Assembly (NCBI GenBank): GCA_018398805.1
Contig: JAGFBZ010001285.1
Span: forward strand, 496,001 to 560,000
Source: Hirundichthys speculiger
Lineage: Eukaryota; Chordata; Actinopteri; Beloniformes; Exocoetidae
Length of the DNA stretch: 64,000 nucleotides
Reading direction: 5' to 3'
Position numbers and translations under genes: made by a program. The first letter of the stretch is position 1; the number at the start of each line of letters is the position of its first letter. Positions 54,601 to 64,000 of this stretch are shown piece after piece. Under the pieces are notes generated by a model. The model did no database searches. It had not been told where the DNA came from and was given only the letters and a program-made list of their open reading frames with translations.

Positions 54601-55235
54601 CATCTTAGACCATCCTAGTACTTAAAAGATGTTGAATATTTTCTGTTTTACTCTTAATTGTGATGGAAAGGGTTGCTCCATTGTCTCTCTTTGGACTTTC
54701 ACTTTCTTGACACCTGACATCAAATGTGTGCAGCCAGACAGCGTCTCATTAAGCATGTGAAGGTTATGAGAAAACCTGGTCAATAAATGGCGGAGCAGTC
54801 TGCAGGATTCAAAAGATTCTGGATTAACTGGAGATGAAAAAAGTCGCACTTCTGAAGCACAGGTGCACTGCTGCTCTTCTTTTTTTCAGCTGAAATCACA
54901 AATAAGCCTTTTCATTTCAGCGATTTATTGATTTGAAAGTACAACAGAGTTGTGATGTCTCACTGAGATTAATGTATTGAATTCACATGATCAACCTGTA
55001 ATGACAATCATTTTGATTGTATCATTTTCTGACAATCAGGGTAAAAGGCAAAAAAAAAAAAAAGATGGAATCATAGAAAATAATTCTCCTTTTCTGTAAT
55101 CAGTTTTGTGACACTAAGCTGAGCACTGAAATCAGTGTATCATAGAAACACAGGAAAGCTTAGAGGGACTCAGTACAGACATACGTAGAGAAACAGTCAT
55201 CACAAAAAGTTGACAAAGGAACAGTGACAAAAAGC
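51700..55235. other. 3.5 kb without recognised features
   Basis: AT-rich sequence with scattered short ORFs, none similar to a known protein. No cep89 exon could be identified here, though one could be hidden. Confidence 0.4.
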
Positions 55236-55239
55236 AACA

Positions 55240-55750
55240 ATTAGCCACAGCATTAAAACCCCTGACAGATGAAGTAATTAACATTGGTCATTTTGTGTCA
55301 GTGTAAAGTCTGACTGGGAGACCTCAGGTCCTTGAATTCATGTAGATGTTGCTTTGATGTGTATTATCTGCTGAAACATTGATGCAAACAAAGCACATTG
55401 CCCAGACAGCAAATGGCTTCCTCACCTGGACCATAGGCTTACCACATTGTGAAAACAGCTTAGAAACTACTCATACAATGCCAAAAAAAGAAAAGACCTC
55501 ATGGTGCTGTCTCCAATTCAAATCAAGCATCCACAGAACTAAGTAAAAGAAGCTTGATCCCCAGACATCAAAGTGGCTAAAAGATCTAGTGCTTTCTGGT
55601 GCCAGACACCACAGGACATCCTCAAGTCTACTTCCTGCCAGATCAAAGCTTTTCACGTAGCTCCAGGGGGACCCACAGAACGGAAGTAAGTTTAAATGCT
55701 GAAGCCAATATAGAGCCCACACATCATGGTATTAGCAGGACCTTAATTAT
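55240..55750. mobile_element. internally deleted Tc1/mariner relic
   Basis: Matches pieces of a common fish Tc1-type transposon in order: a left end AGCCACAGCATTAAAACCCC, then ATTCATGTAGATGTTGCTTT, then GGTGCCAGACACCACAGGAC, then a right-end-like ACACATCATGGTATTAGCAGG. Most of the transposase is missing. Assignment is from remembered similarity. Confidence 0.6.
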
Positions 55751-55896
55751 AAAGAAAGACTCTATCTCAGTATTTCTAAATGCTACATTTGCATTTTGAT
55801 GAAATGTACCATTATCCAAATATTACGGTTAGATTACCAGTACCGGGCGATGGTAGCATCGGTTCGGGGATTGGGGGTGACAGATAGCTGTTATGT

Positions 55897-57136
55897 TTGC
55901 TCAGCCCTCAAGCAGCTGGTGGTTTAGTTCCTCTCACTCCTCTGCTGCTCACTGGAGCAGAAATGTTAGGGGTGTTAATGGCACTGACTGTGGGGATTCA
56001 AAGGGCAACTCGAGACGCTGAGGGTCATCTGAGGGTTGCAAACATCTCAAGCATGTTGAATCAATGTAATGTGTCCATCCCTGATTATTCTGATTTTATA
56101 ATACGGTATTCAAATGTTGCAGGTCAGCCTTCAGGATCGGAGAGTTTTTTGCATCTTTGTTTACTGCAAATCCAACACTTTATGAAGCTCCTGTTTGTTT
56201 TTCTCTGTCGTGTTCTCCTCGCTGGGCGGTTTCTCTGGAAAAGTGTTTGTGGCCTCACTAGGAATGCCACGTGCGGGGTTTGACGTCGGGACGATAGTGA
56301 GGGCTGTCTCCATCGAGAGGGGATTCCTTACCTGTCATATTTGAATATTTCTGAGCTTCTCACTCCAGTTAATAATTTGGGTGTTACTGATAATACTCAG
56401 GTTCTGTTCCCTAGTTCAGATGGATTTGGATGCTTGCGACGTCGCATATGGGTCTGTGGTAAGCATGTTTATCAACTTTTGCCTCCTAGTTGGTGTGGAA
56501 CGTGTTATCTTGCTAAACTTCTTCCACATGTGGGTATTTATGATTTGTTGACTTATCATAATGTTAATTACCCCCTTATTACTCCACCCTCTCTGTTTCC
56601 AAGCGTGAGGCTCCGACTCATTTAAATTGCGTTTCAGTGGGGGCAAAGTTCTTAGGGGGTTTACTTCCTTGGTGGGGTAATATAACTTTGGCCCATCAGG
56701 TCAACTATCTGGCATTTGATCTGGAGAACCTCACATCCTTAGCCTCAGAGGGGTTTCGGGATGTCACAATGGAGGTCAAAGCCCTGCGAAACGTGGATCT
56801 GCAGGATCGCAGGATCTGATGCTAGCTGCCCAAGGCGGTGTCTGTCATGTCATAGGGGAAAATTGTTGTACCTTCATTCCTGACATTACTGATAACATGA
56901 CTTATGTCATCTCACATCTGAATTCCCTGCTGCAGACGCAGTGTCACAGGGACTCAGCGGAGCCCTGGGGGTTTGATTTGTGGACATGGCTGACCTCAGG
57001 CTCTTGGTACTCAGTGTTTTGGAAAGTATTTACTCCATTCATGATTATTGGTTCTGTTTTTCCTTTATTTTTCATGTGTGATTCCATGTTTACGCCACAT
57101 GATGCTAAATGCAATGACAACATCTTTCTTGCATGA
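55897..57136 (+). pseudogene. endogenous retrovirus env remnant, frame-broken
   Basis: Relic of a retroviral envelope gene. Four open stretches in changing frames cover it: 55897-56283, 56341-56625, 56637-56819 and 56819-57136. The last has the transmembrane-subunit signature C-x6-CC (codons at 56843 and 56864-56869), typical of gamma-type Env, followed by an N-glycosylation-rich ectodomain and a hydrophobic membrane span near 57030-57100. Stop codons and frame changes, including one at 56817-56819 immediately before the C-x6-CC segment, mean no Env can be made from it as it stands. No gag or pol was recognised upstream, where a Tc1 relic occurs instead. A 3' LTR lies 0.5 kb downstream. Confidence 0.75.
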
Positions 57137-57620
57137 TCAGAGATCTGATCTCTTCCCCGACATCAACTGGGGTGGTGCGCCAGTGGGTGCTTCTGAGAAT
57201 TGAATGTTCTTTGCTTAGATAGTCTGTGGCCTTTTTCTTCCCACTGGGTTTTTGGCCTAGTCTAGAGTAGCTAGCCTCTAAGGGGTCTTTTGCCGTTCCC
57301 CTTATTTTCGGACTCTGGCAATCTAAATTATACTAAAATTCAAAATTCAAACTCCAAATTTAATCACTTTAATTCTTTTAACCGATCAATCAACTGATTC
57401 CAATCTGTGCTGCAAACCCGTATACATAGGGGACAGGAGTTTGGCTGCTAAGTAGCACAGTCTACTAACATTTAGTAGACTGTGCTCCATTATTGCCTGT
57501 TTAGCTCGCAGTTGTAGGCTCTGCCCTTTTGGGTGGGAACCGCGTACTCTACTGCTGTGATCTAGATAAGTTTGTCATATATGCAAAGAAAAATGAGGTG
57601 CAAAAACAAAAAGCGGGGAC

Positions 57621-57959
57621 TGTAATATTAAAACTGCATTTTGGGGCCTTATTGTATGAATGTTGGTTCATAAGTCCATGACTTTTGGTCTCAATTCCGG
57701 TCTATTGAAGGCCACAGCTTGTTTATCGTTCTGGCTCCATCAAGTTGCTAAGTTTTGACACGTCGGTGTCTAGACATTTTATCTCAAGGTCTCCATGTTT
57801 TTCATTTGATGCTAAAGACACCTGTTCCCTATTGGCAATTTGTCATTTCTGAATCATCCTGCCTTCTATGATGTGAGTTATGGACCTCTCTGAATTTTGT
57901 ACAACTTGGAGAATAAATCCGCTTTGCACCTCTGTCATAGTCCAGCGCATTGTTTAACA
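57621..57959 (+). mobile_element. probable 3' LTR of the retroviral remnant
   Basis: A 339-base segment bounded by TGT...ACA. It is immediately preceded by a purine-rich tract (AAAAGCGGGGA, 57609-57619) that looks like the retroviral polypurine tract. An AATAAA signal sits at 57912-57917, close to the right end, as expected for an LTR. It follows the env remnant in the same orientation. No 5' partner LTR was found in the window. Confidence 0.6.
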
Positions 57960-59339
57960 GCCGATTGACTACCTCACCACTGCACAATAAGAGTATATTC
58001 TTATGAATAAGATATACCCGAATTCCTAATTTACACTGGAGAATTGTTTCCAGTTTAATCTTTTGTCAGCAAGGGTTAGTCCATACAAACCAGGAAGTCA
58101 CTCGCACAGTGCTTTGGACTTGCATTGGATAATTTTGCAGCTGGCTTATTAACAGTTTATTATGTTTCAAGACACAAAAACTCAAGTTTGTGAAATGCCT
58201 TTGATTTTAGCTACTGGTCAAAATCAGCATTTACTATGTTCAGACTGCCAGACCAAATCCCATTTCTGGGATTCACTTTCATCCAAACTGTATTCATTAG
58301 CTGACAGTTTTAAGTAGCCACAAAATACACAAAATTCAATTTTTCCATATCTTATTTGAAACATGTACAGAGATTCCAATTTAACCTGAACAGCCTTGTC
58401 GTTCAAATAAAATTTCAAATTTTATGTAATTCGCAACACAATGACTACATCCAGCAGAGTTGTGAAAAACGACTCTGTTTGCTTTGTAATGATGCTGGTT
58501 TTGACTTGTGGTTTTGACATGGAAACAGTTGATGTGACAAAGTCAACAACAGTCTGTGGGTGGGATGCTAAAATCATCAGTGCACAGTCGCCTCCTCCGT
58601 CGCTGGTGCTTTCTTACAAATTGTAGAAAATTTACACATAACCAATTTGCAATAGTTAACATGATTCCAGTTGCGTAACCATGTGGTTTAGCCATATGTC
58701 AGCAAGGACAAACAGATTGGATCTGATCATTTGCAAAAAGATCAGATATGCCTAAAAAATGCATTTAGGCTGCAGTCTGAGTGTTGATTATTTCTCCCAC
58801 TTATATAAATAGCCTTGTCATTTGTTGAATAGTAGGCCTCCTCAATTTATAGAGCTTTTTTCTTTTTAACCAGAAAATGCTCTATATACATCCTCATTTT
58901 TCAAATCAGCTAATCTAGTCTCTTACCTAAAATGTTTTCATCCAACATGCTTTGTCGTTCCTCAAAGTTGATAAATGAGGGCCTTGGATTGAAGTATTTG
59001 AAGTCATGTGCGGAACACAAAACGATTAAAGGTCACAGACATACATCAGAACGGTGCAGGTATGCTGCAGGCTTCTGTCGCTAGGCGAGCTCATTGGTGA
59101 CTCTTACTCTTGGCCAATCTGAGCTGCAGTGTTAAGCATAACAAAAGAACAGCACAACACTGAGGATGGCCTTCTTCAGTCATCGCTCTGGCCTTTCATT
59201 TGCATGAAGACGGGTAACTGCAAGGTTTGCCAATAAGCCTGGGCAGATGATGATATCATCCTCAATTTGGGCTTTTTATCCATCCACAAACCACATCAAG
59301 ACTCGATCTTTTTCCCCCGGACCACACATTAGTATCCTA

Positions 59340-60062
59340 TCAGCCCCTAGCGGAGCAGTCACACATGCCCTGACACAGGCACTGGCAGAAACCATAGACG
59401 AGGCAAACCGTCAGGCTCGATGGCACTAAGCTGACACATACAATACCTAGAGTCACTCTCTGGATCACCAACAAGTAGATTCCTAGAGGAAGTGAACCAA
59501 AGTATAAGAAGCCTAGCAGCCAGACCAGGATGCGCGGGACGTGATTGCAGAACTTGGAAATGGCATCATGATCTGCAGGCCCATTGGAGCCTATTGAAAC
59601 AGAGTCCAAGCTCTGCTCAGCATAGACATCAGAGCTGGCATTCTGGCTTGGTGAGTGTTGTGGGTCCCTCTGCACCTCCATTATAGTGATGACCAGGCAG
59701 TCGCGTGATGGACTGGAGGACGAGAAACTCCTTGGAGTCAGTAGCACTTCTCTGTTCTCATCAAAGGTACAGGACTTCTCCTGCATTGCTAAGTGGGACA
59801 TGATGTTAACATCATCAGGCAGAGATGACACCTGGTACTCTGTGACTTCAGTTTGGTGTCTGCAAAATGGGCAGGAGATGTGACCTGCTCCATCAGCAAT
59901 GCCCAGGATCTTAATGAGACAGCGCGCACAGACTCGATGTAGGCAGTCCAGGATTTTAGGCTTCCGGTTGTGTGCATTGTAGCGCTGGTAGCAGATTTTG
60001 CACTCTAGTTCCTCTGGAGGAGGACAGCCTTTATCCTCTAATTCGTTCTGCGGACAGCTCAT
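59340..60062 (-). CDS. rnf182: RING-type E3 ubiquitin ligase, RNF182-like
   Basis: Membrane-anchored E3 ubiquitin ligase of about 240 residues (human RNF182 is about 247). A C3HC4 RING lies at residues ~21-67: C21/C24, C40/H42, C45/C48, C64/C67, with the text LECKICYQRYN and SCPFC. A middle segment holds the family string LVITIMEVQRDPQ. Two hydrophobic spans near residues 172-220 (ILVWLLGFLYFGSLPLGIYL and VTLGIVCVSLVPSSLTVCLV) are likely membrane segments, followed by a Cys-rich tail (GFCQCLCQGMCDC). The chosen start is ATG at 60060-60062; a longer frame would need TTG. The whole CDS is one exon, as in mammals. A good splice acceptor (polypyrimidine tract then CAG) lies just upstream at plus positions 60077-60078, implying a noncoding first exon. 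It is in opposite orientation to cep89. Whether it is the rnf182 orthologue or a paralogue is not settled. Confidence 0.92.
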   Translation of the reverse strand: MSCPQNELEDKGCPPPEELECKICYQRYNAHNRKPKILDCLHRVCARCLIKILGIADGAGHISCPFCRHQTEVTEYQVSSLPDDVNIMSHLAMQEKSCTFDENREVLLTPRSFSSSSPSRDCLVITIMEVQRDPQHSPSQNASSDVYAEQSLDSVSIGSNGPADHDAISKFCNHVPRILVWLLGFLYFGSLPLGIYLLVIQRVTLGIVCVSLVPSSLTVCLVYGFCQCLCQGMCDCSARG

Positions 60063-60064
60063 CT

Positions 60065-60073
60065 TCAAGTCAT
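60065..60073 (-). promoter_or_regulatory. two-codon upstream ORF before rnf182-like start
   Basis: On the minus strand ATG-ACT-TGA lies in the same exon as the CDS, ending two bases before the main ATG (60062). Such minimal upstream ORFs can lower or gate translation. The sequence is direct; any effect is inferred. Confidence 0.45.
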
Positions 60074-60569
60074 GTTCTGGGGAAACACATAGGGACAGAT
60101 TAAAAAAACAGAGTTAGAGATCATTTATAATATCTAGTCTTGCATCACACATGACATCAGCTGGAGGAAAAGGAAGTCAGATGCAGGAGAAGAGACCGAG
60201 ACAAGATGTTTCTGTGCCCAACAGTGAAAGGTCAGAGCTCAGTGTTCTCTAACTCTGTGTACCTGCTACGAATGAATGATTTATGGCTTGGAGTTAGAAC
60301 AGGGTGTCATCCCAGTGTCTGTTGTGGCACAGCAAAAATATGTAGTGCTATTGATCTTTAGGAAGAGGGGAGAAAGATTTTGTTGATTCTGTGTTTTTGT
60401 GTAAAGTAAAGCGATGTTGCAAAAAGCTGTCCCTTGAACTGAGAGTTTCACATTGTTACTTTTAGTTTTCTTTTTCTTTTCTTATTACATAGCTCTTAGA
60501 ACACAAAAATGTTCATCCGTGTGATTTGTTGAAAGGCATTTAAACTTGTTTTGGCTCTAGTGGCCTTTA

Positions 60570-60735
60570 TTTGTAGTGGAGATAGAGTGGAAAGCAGGGC
60601 AGACAGAGACTGAGGAAGACATGATGCAAAGGGTCAGAGGCCGGGAGTTGAAACTGCGACCGCTACAGGGGGAACTGTAGCCTCTGAGGATGGGCCACCT
60701 GCCTAAACCACCAAGCTGTCCAGCAGCCCAGCAGT
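60570..60735. repeat. dispersed fish repeat copy
   Basis: GTGGAGATAGAGTGGAAAGC, GGCCGGGAGTTGAAACTGCG and ACTGTAGCCTCTGAGGATGG match a dispersed repeat often seen in teleost intergenic DNA. The class is not determined. Confidence 0.5.
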
Positions 60736-60739
60736 TGTT

Positions 60740-62979
60740 GTTTTTGGTTTATTCTGACCAAATGAATGTTTTCAACTCGCCACAATCAACTGTGCTTGCA
60801 CAAATGCAGATATGTATATGCTGAATGTAAACAAAATCTCCCTTACATTTTCTCATGGTTTGGATTTATTTATTTCTGTCATCACACTCAAAAACAACAC
60901 CCATAAGTAGCTGTAAGTAAGAATCCAAAGACGTAAAACACCAGTGGGAATAAGTTCAGAGTCTCTGTTACGTCCTCTCTATCCCTTCATTGTGGCAGAA
61001 CTCTCTGCAAGTTCTGCCTCTAAATGTTCTTTCAAAATGTCTGTATTGTCATTATAAAAAAACAACTGAAATTAGTACGCCGACTAGGTTTTAAATGCCA
61101 TTTACTGTTTAATGTTCTTTACTTGCTTGACATAGTCTTACAATGAATCATCTTGTTTTCATTTTCTATACTTTTTTTTTTCTTGGTTCATAAGACACAT
61201 GCTTTCAAATTTTGAAATGTTTTGTAAAAAGTGGGCGTATGTGTCACTAAGATCCTCTGCAGAAATGCATCACTGTGGTCAGTTAACTGACAAGCAAACT
61301 AAAGCGTCTGGACTAGTGTTGGTGCAGGGAAGAGAGTAATTGTGTGCTAATGATATGTTTAAATAGTAATGAGAGAGTTTTGGTGCAGTAACTACTAGAT
61401 AGTTATGTGTCATGTCTTGACTTTTAGGCCTATACTCAAAGCTTTGTGTCTCCCACCTGACTTCATTAGAGAAAACCAACAATGAGACTCTTGTTTGTGT
61501 AGCTACTAAAAAGGAATACCATCACAGAGACACCAGCATGATCGTGAAACTGAAAAACCACACAGGGCTCAATGTCAACACTCGTCAGTTCAACTCTGTT
61601 CGGCAGGTGGAGAGTTTCATACAGTTGTCCGATCCTGGCAAGTAAAGAGAGGGGGAAAAAAGCAAAGACTTTGTTTATTGCAAATGTTGGTAGGTATCCA
61701 TGATGTTGTACCCAGTCTGTCTCCAACCACAGGCTGTTTTCACACCTCACAGACTAATCAGGATCTGCTTTTCTCACTCTGTCTCTGAGTAAACGAGAAA
61801 TATTTTAAGCCTTCTATTTGGGTTTGCTAATGTTCCTGCAAACACCTTTGGCCAAGTACCAGAAAAGACAGATAGAAAAAGAATAGAAACAAAACCTAAA
61901 CACACTGACTGAGAATTCCTACAGGATTATTTGGAAAAGCTTTTCTGTGAGTCCTTTTGTAATCAGAACGGCATAATGTTCGGTTTTCTTATCAGTATAT
62001 TACAGACAAAGCAGACATAACAGTTATTTTGGGGTTTTATTAGTTTAATATTGATTGTTAAATTAAAATTTCTAACTTTGACAGGTGCTGGACCAATACT
62101 CCAAAACTGTCAGCGCTTATTTACTTTAATTTACAATAACTTGAATGCTGCATGGTTTGGTGGCTGAGAGACATCCGTTCTGTCTTGTTGCCAAGCAACA
62201 TTAAAGTGGGTCTCGAACTTTTTAATGAATACAGTCTCTAAACAGCAATGTCTGACTAACTTGTTTTTGGTCATGTTTTGTAGATAACTGACTCTCCACT
62301 AAAGCTGAATTAGATGAAAAATTCCTGTTTGTGTGGTTAACCTTCAAAAGTATTGATGTCTAGAAGATGAAACCAAATTAAAATTACAACTGTTTTTCAA
62401 GTAGCATAGATGAATCAAAAAATGTTACTCATTTATATTTTAACAAGAAGGCCAGAGAGAACCTTCTAGTTTTAGTCATTGCCTACGGGAATTAACATTT
62501 TTTTATTTTAGCAATAAAGTAAAAAAAGAAAATGCCCCTCACTTACACAGAGCTGCAATTGTTATTCTATTGTATCTGTCATTCCAGAAAGATACAGCTT
62601 AATACCCATGTTGATGATTGCTCATTTTACTTGCCTTGTAACATGATTTTGTTTCACTGAATCATATAAATTTGGTAGTTTTGATTTAATAAGTTCAGCT
62701 TTCATTTTTCCTTCCTGCTGTGTAAGTTGTTCCATGTTTGTGGTTGAAACATGTCAGTGGGCATTGTCCCTGATGAAAATTCAACATCCAGGGCAGCTGG
62801 GAAAGATATTGTATGTGAAGCACTCTGTTGTGATACCAAAAGACCTCTGGATCAATACTTGTTTTCTGTATTAAATATAATAGTTTAACCTTCATGGATT
62901 TTTTTTTCAATAAAACTCCATTTCTTGGTGAAGTCAGACCACAATGTTGAAGTGAATGACCTTGAGGGGAGTGAAAAAA
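60740..62979. other. sequence upstream of the rnf182-like gene without recognised genes
   Basis: AT-rich and noncoding by inspection, apart from a more GC-rich stretch at about 61535-61645 that is open in several frames. A noncoding first exon of the rnf182-like gene could lie here but is not visible. Confidence 0.35.
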
Positions 62980-64000
62980 CACTACCTGGCCAAAAAAAAA
63001 AAGTCGCTACCTGGATTTAACTGAGCAAATAGGTATGAGCCTCCTGTTGGATAATTTCTGCATGGGTGACAAGTTATTTAACCCAGCTGGTAACAAGTTA
63101 TTTAACCCCAATTGGTGCTATGAGTTGCTTCTCATTTCTCAAACAACCATGTCAAAGACACATCCTGCGGTCGTGGAAAAGATGTTAGTCTGTCTGAGAC
63201 GGGTCAAATCATTGGCATCAAGCAGAGAAAACATCTAAGGAGATTACAGAAACTACCAAAGTTGGGTTCAGAACTGTCCAACGCATTATTAAAAACTGGA
63301 GGATAGTGGGGACCCATTGTCTTCGAGGAGGAAATGATGATCGGCGATGACTTAAACGTTAGGTGAGATCAAATTGAAGAAAAACAACAGTAGAACTCAG
63401 GGCTGTTTAATAGTGAAAGTAAGAGCAGTAAGAGCAAAGATTGGATGCTCCCATCATGCCTAGCGCCTACTGTACCAGCCTGTGGGGGCAGTGTTCTGAT
63501 CTGGGGTTGCTGCAGTTGGTCAGGTCCAGGTTCAGCAACAGTATGAGCTCAAAGAATGAGGTCAGCTGACTACCTGGATATACTGAATGACCAGGTTATT
63601 ACATCAATGGATTTTTTCTTCTCTGATGTCACGGGCATATTCCAAGATGACAATGCCAGGATTCATCGGGCTCAGATTGTGAAAGACTGGTTCAGGGAGC
63701 AGGAGACATCATTTTCACACATGGATTCACCACCACAGAGTCCAGACCTGAACCCCGTTGAGAATCTTTGGGATGTGCTGGAGAAGACTTTGTGGAGCGG
63801 TCAGACTCTATGATCAATGACAGATCTTGGGGAAAAATTATTGCAACACTGGATGGAAATAAATCTTGTGACATTGCAGAAGTTTATTGAAACAATGCCA
63901 CAGCGAATGCATGCCGTAATCAAAGCTAAATGCGTGGTCCAATGAAATATTAGAGTGTATGACCTTTTTTGTTGGTGGTGACTTTTTTTAGCCAGGCAGT
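62980..64000 (+). mobile_element. Tc1-like element reaching the window edge
   Basis: Begins CACTACCTGGCCAAAAAAAA and runs to AGCCAGGCAGT at the last base, so it is nearly complete. Transposase relics are on the + strand: a helix-turn-helix part near 63150-63300, then [20 protein letters not shown] and [18 protein letters not shown] in ORF 63556-63813. Internal deletions and stops inactivate it. Same family as 46679-47707. Confidence 0.9.

Noticed and set aside
55897..57136. Intact, domesticated env gene
   Set aside because: Several stops and frame changes interrupt it, so it is described only as a pseudogene.
59247..59977. Several ORFs on + and in another - frame over the rnf182-like gene
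   Set aside because: Shadows of the real minus-strand coding exon.
61466..61750. 94-codon ORF on the - strand
   Set aside because: No recognisable domain; overlapping frames are equally open, which suggests chance in a GC-richer patch.

Overview
The window is vertebrate nuclear DNA, almost certainly from a ray-finned (teleost) fish. Its genes are split into short exons with GT-AG introns. Long microsatellites are common, and the introns are filled with fish-type DNA transposons (hAT and Tc1/mariner), LINE tails and an endogenous retrovirus remnant. The species cannot be named from sequence alone. No tRNA, rRNA, CRISPR array or bacterial-type operon was seen.

Three host genes are supported. 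(1) rhpn2 (rhophilin-2), + strand: thirteen exons from 4963 to 22391 carry most of the HR1-like region, the BRO1 domain, the PDZ domain and the C-terminal tail. The first ~60 residues lie left of the window. A 3' UTR runs to poly(A) signals near 24170. (2) cep89 (centrosomal protein 89), + strand: it begins at 25219, about 1 kb after the end of rhpn2, and sixteen exons can be followed to 49408, covering about 650 of the ~780 residues expected. Exons 14 and 15 each carry a one-base length error that breaks the frame. The last exons were not located. (3) An rnf182-like membrane RING E3 ligase, - strand, 59340-60062, with a single coding exon.

The rhpn2-cep89 order and orientation match human 19q13.11, except that no FAAP24 was seen between them. 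The two genes do not share an obvious pathway: rhophilin-2 is a Rho-binding scaffold and CEP89 is a centriole distal-appendage/cilium protein.

Most remaining sequence is intron or intergenic DNA shaped by mobile elements, many with readable insertion footprints. Examples are a small hAT element with a perfect 8-bp target duplication (299-583), a hAT inside a Tc1 element (28133-30497), two hAT elements back to back sharing a target duplication (32890-33586), a hAT inside another hAT (40011-40888) whose unfilled relative sits at 13051-13270, and a three-part nest in a cep89 intron (44894-47725). A broken retroviral env with a 3' LTR lies at 55897-57959. I found no evidence of a new multi-gene system. 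The items most worth checking are the two cep89 frame breaks, the nested insertions, the env/LTR remnant, a similar segment in two rhpn2 introns, and an RFX X-box-like site before cep89.
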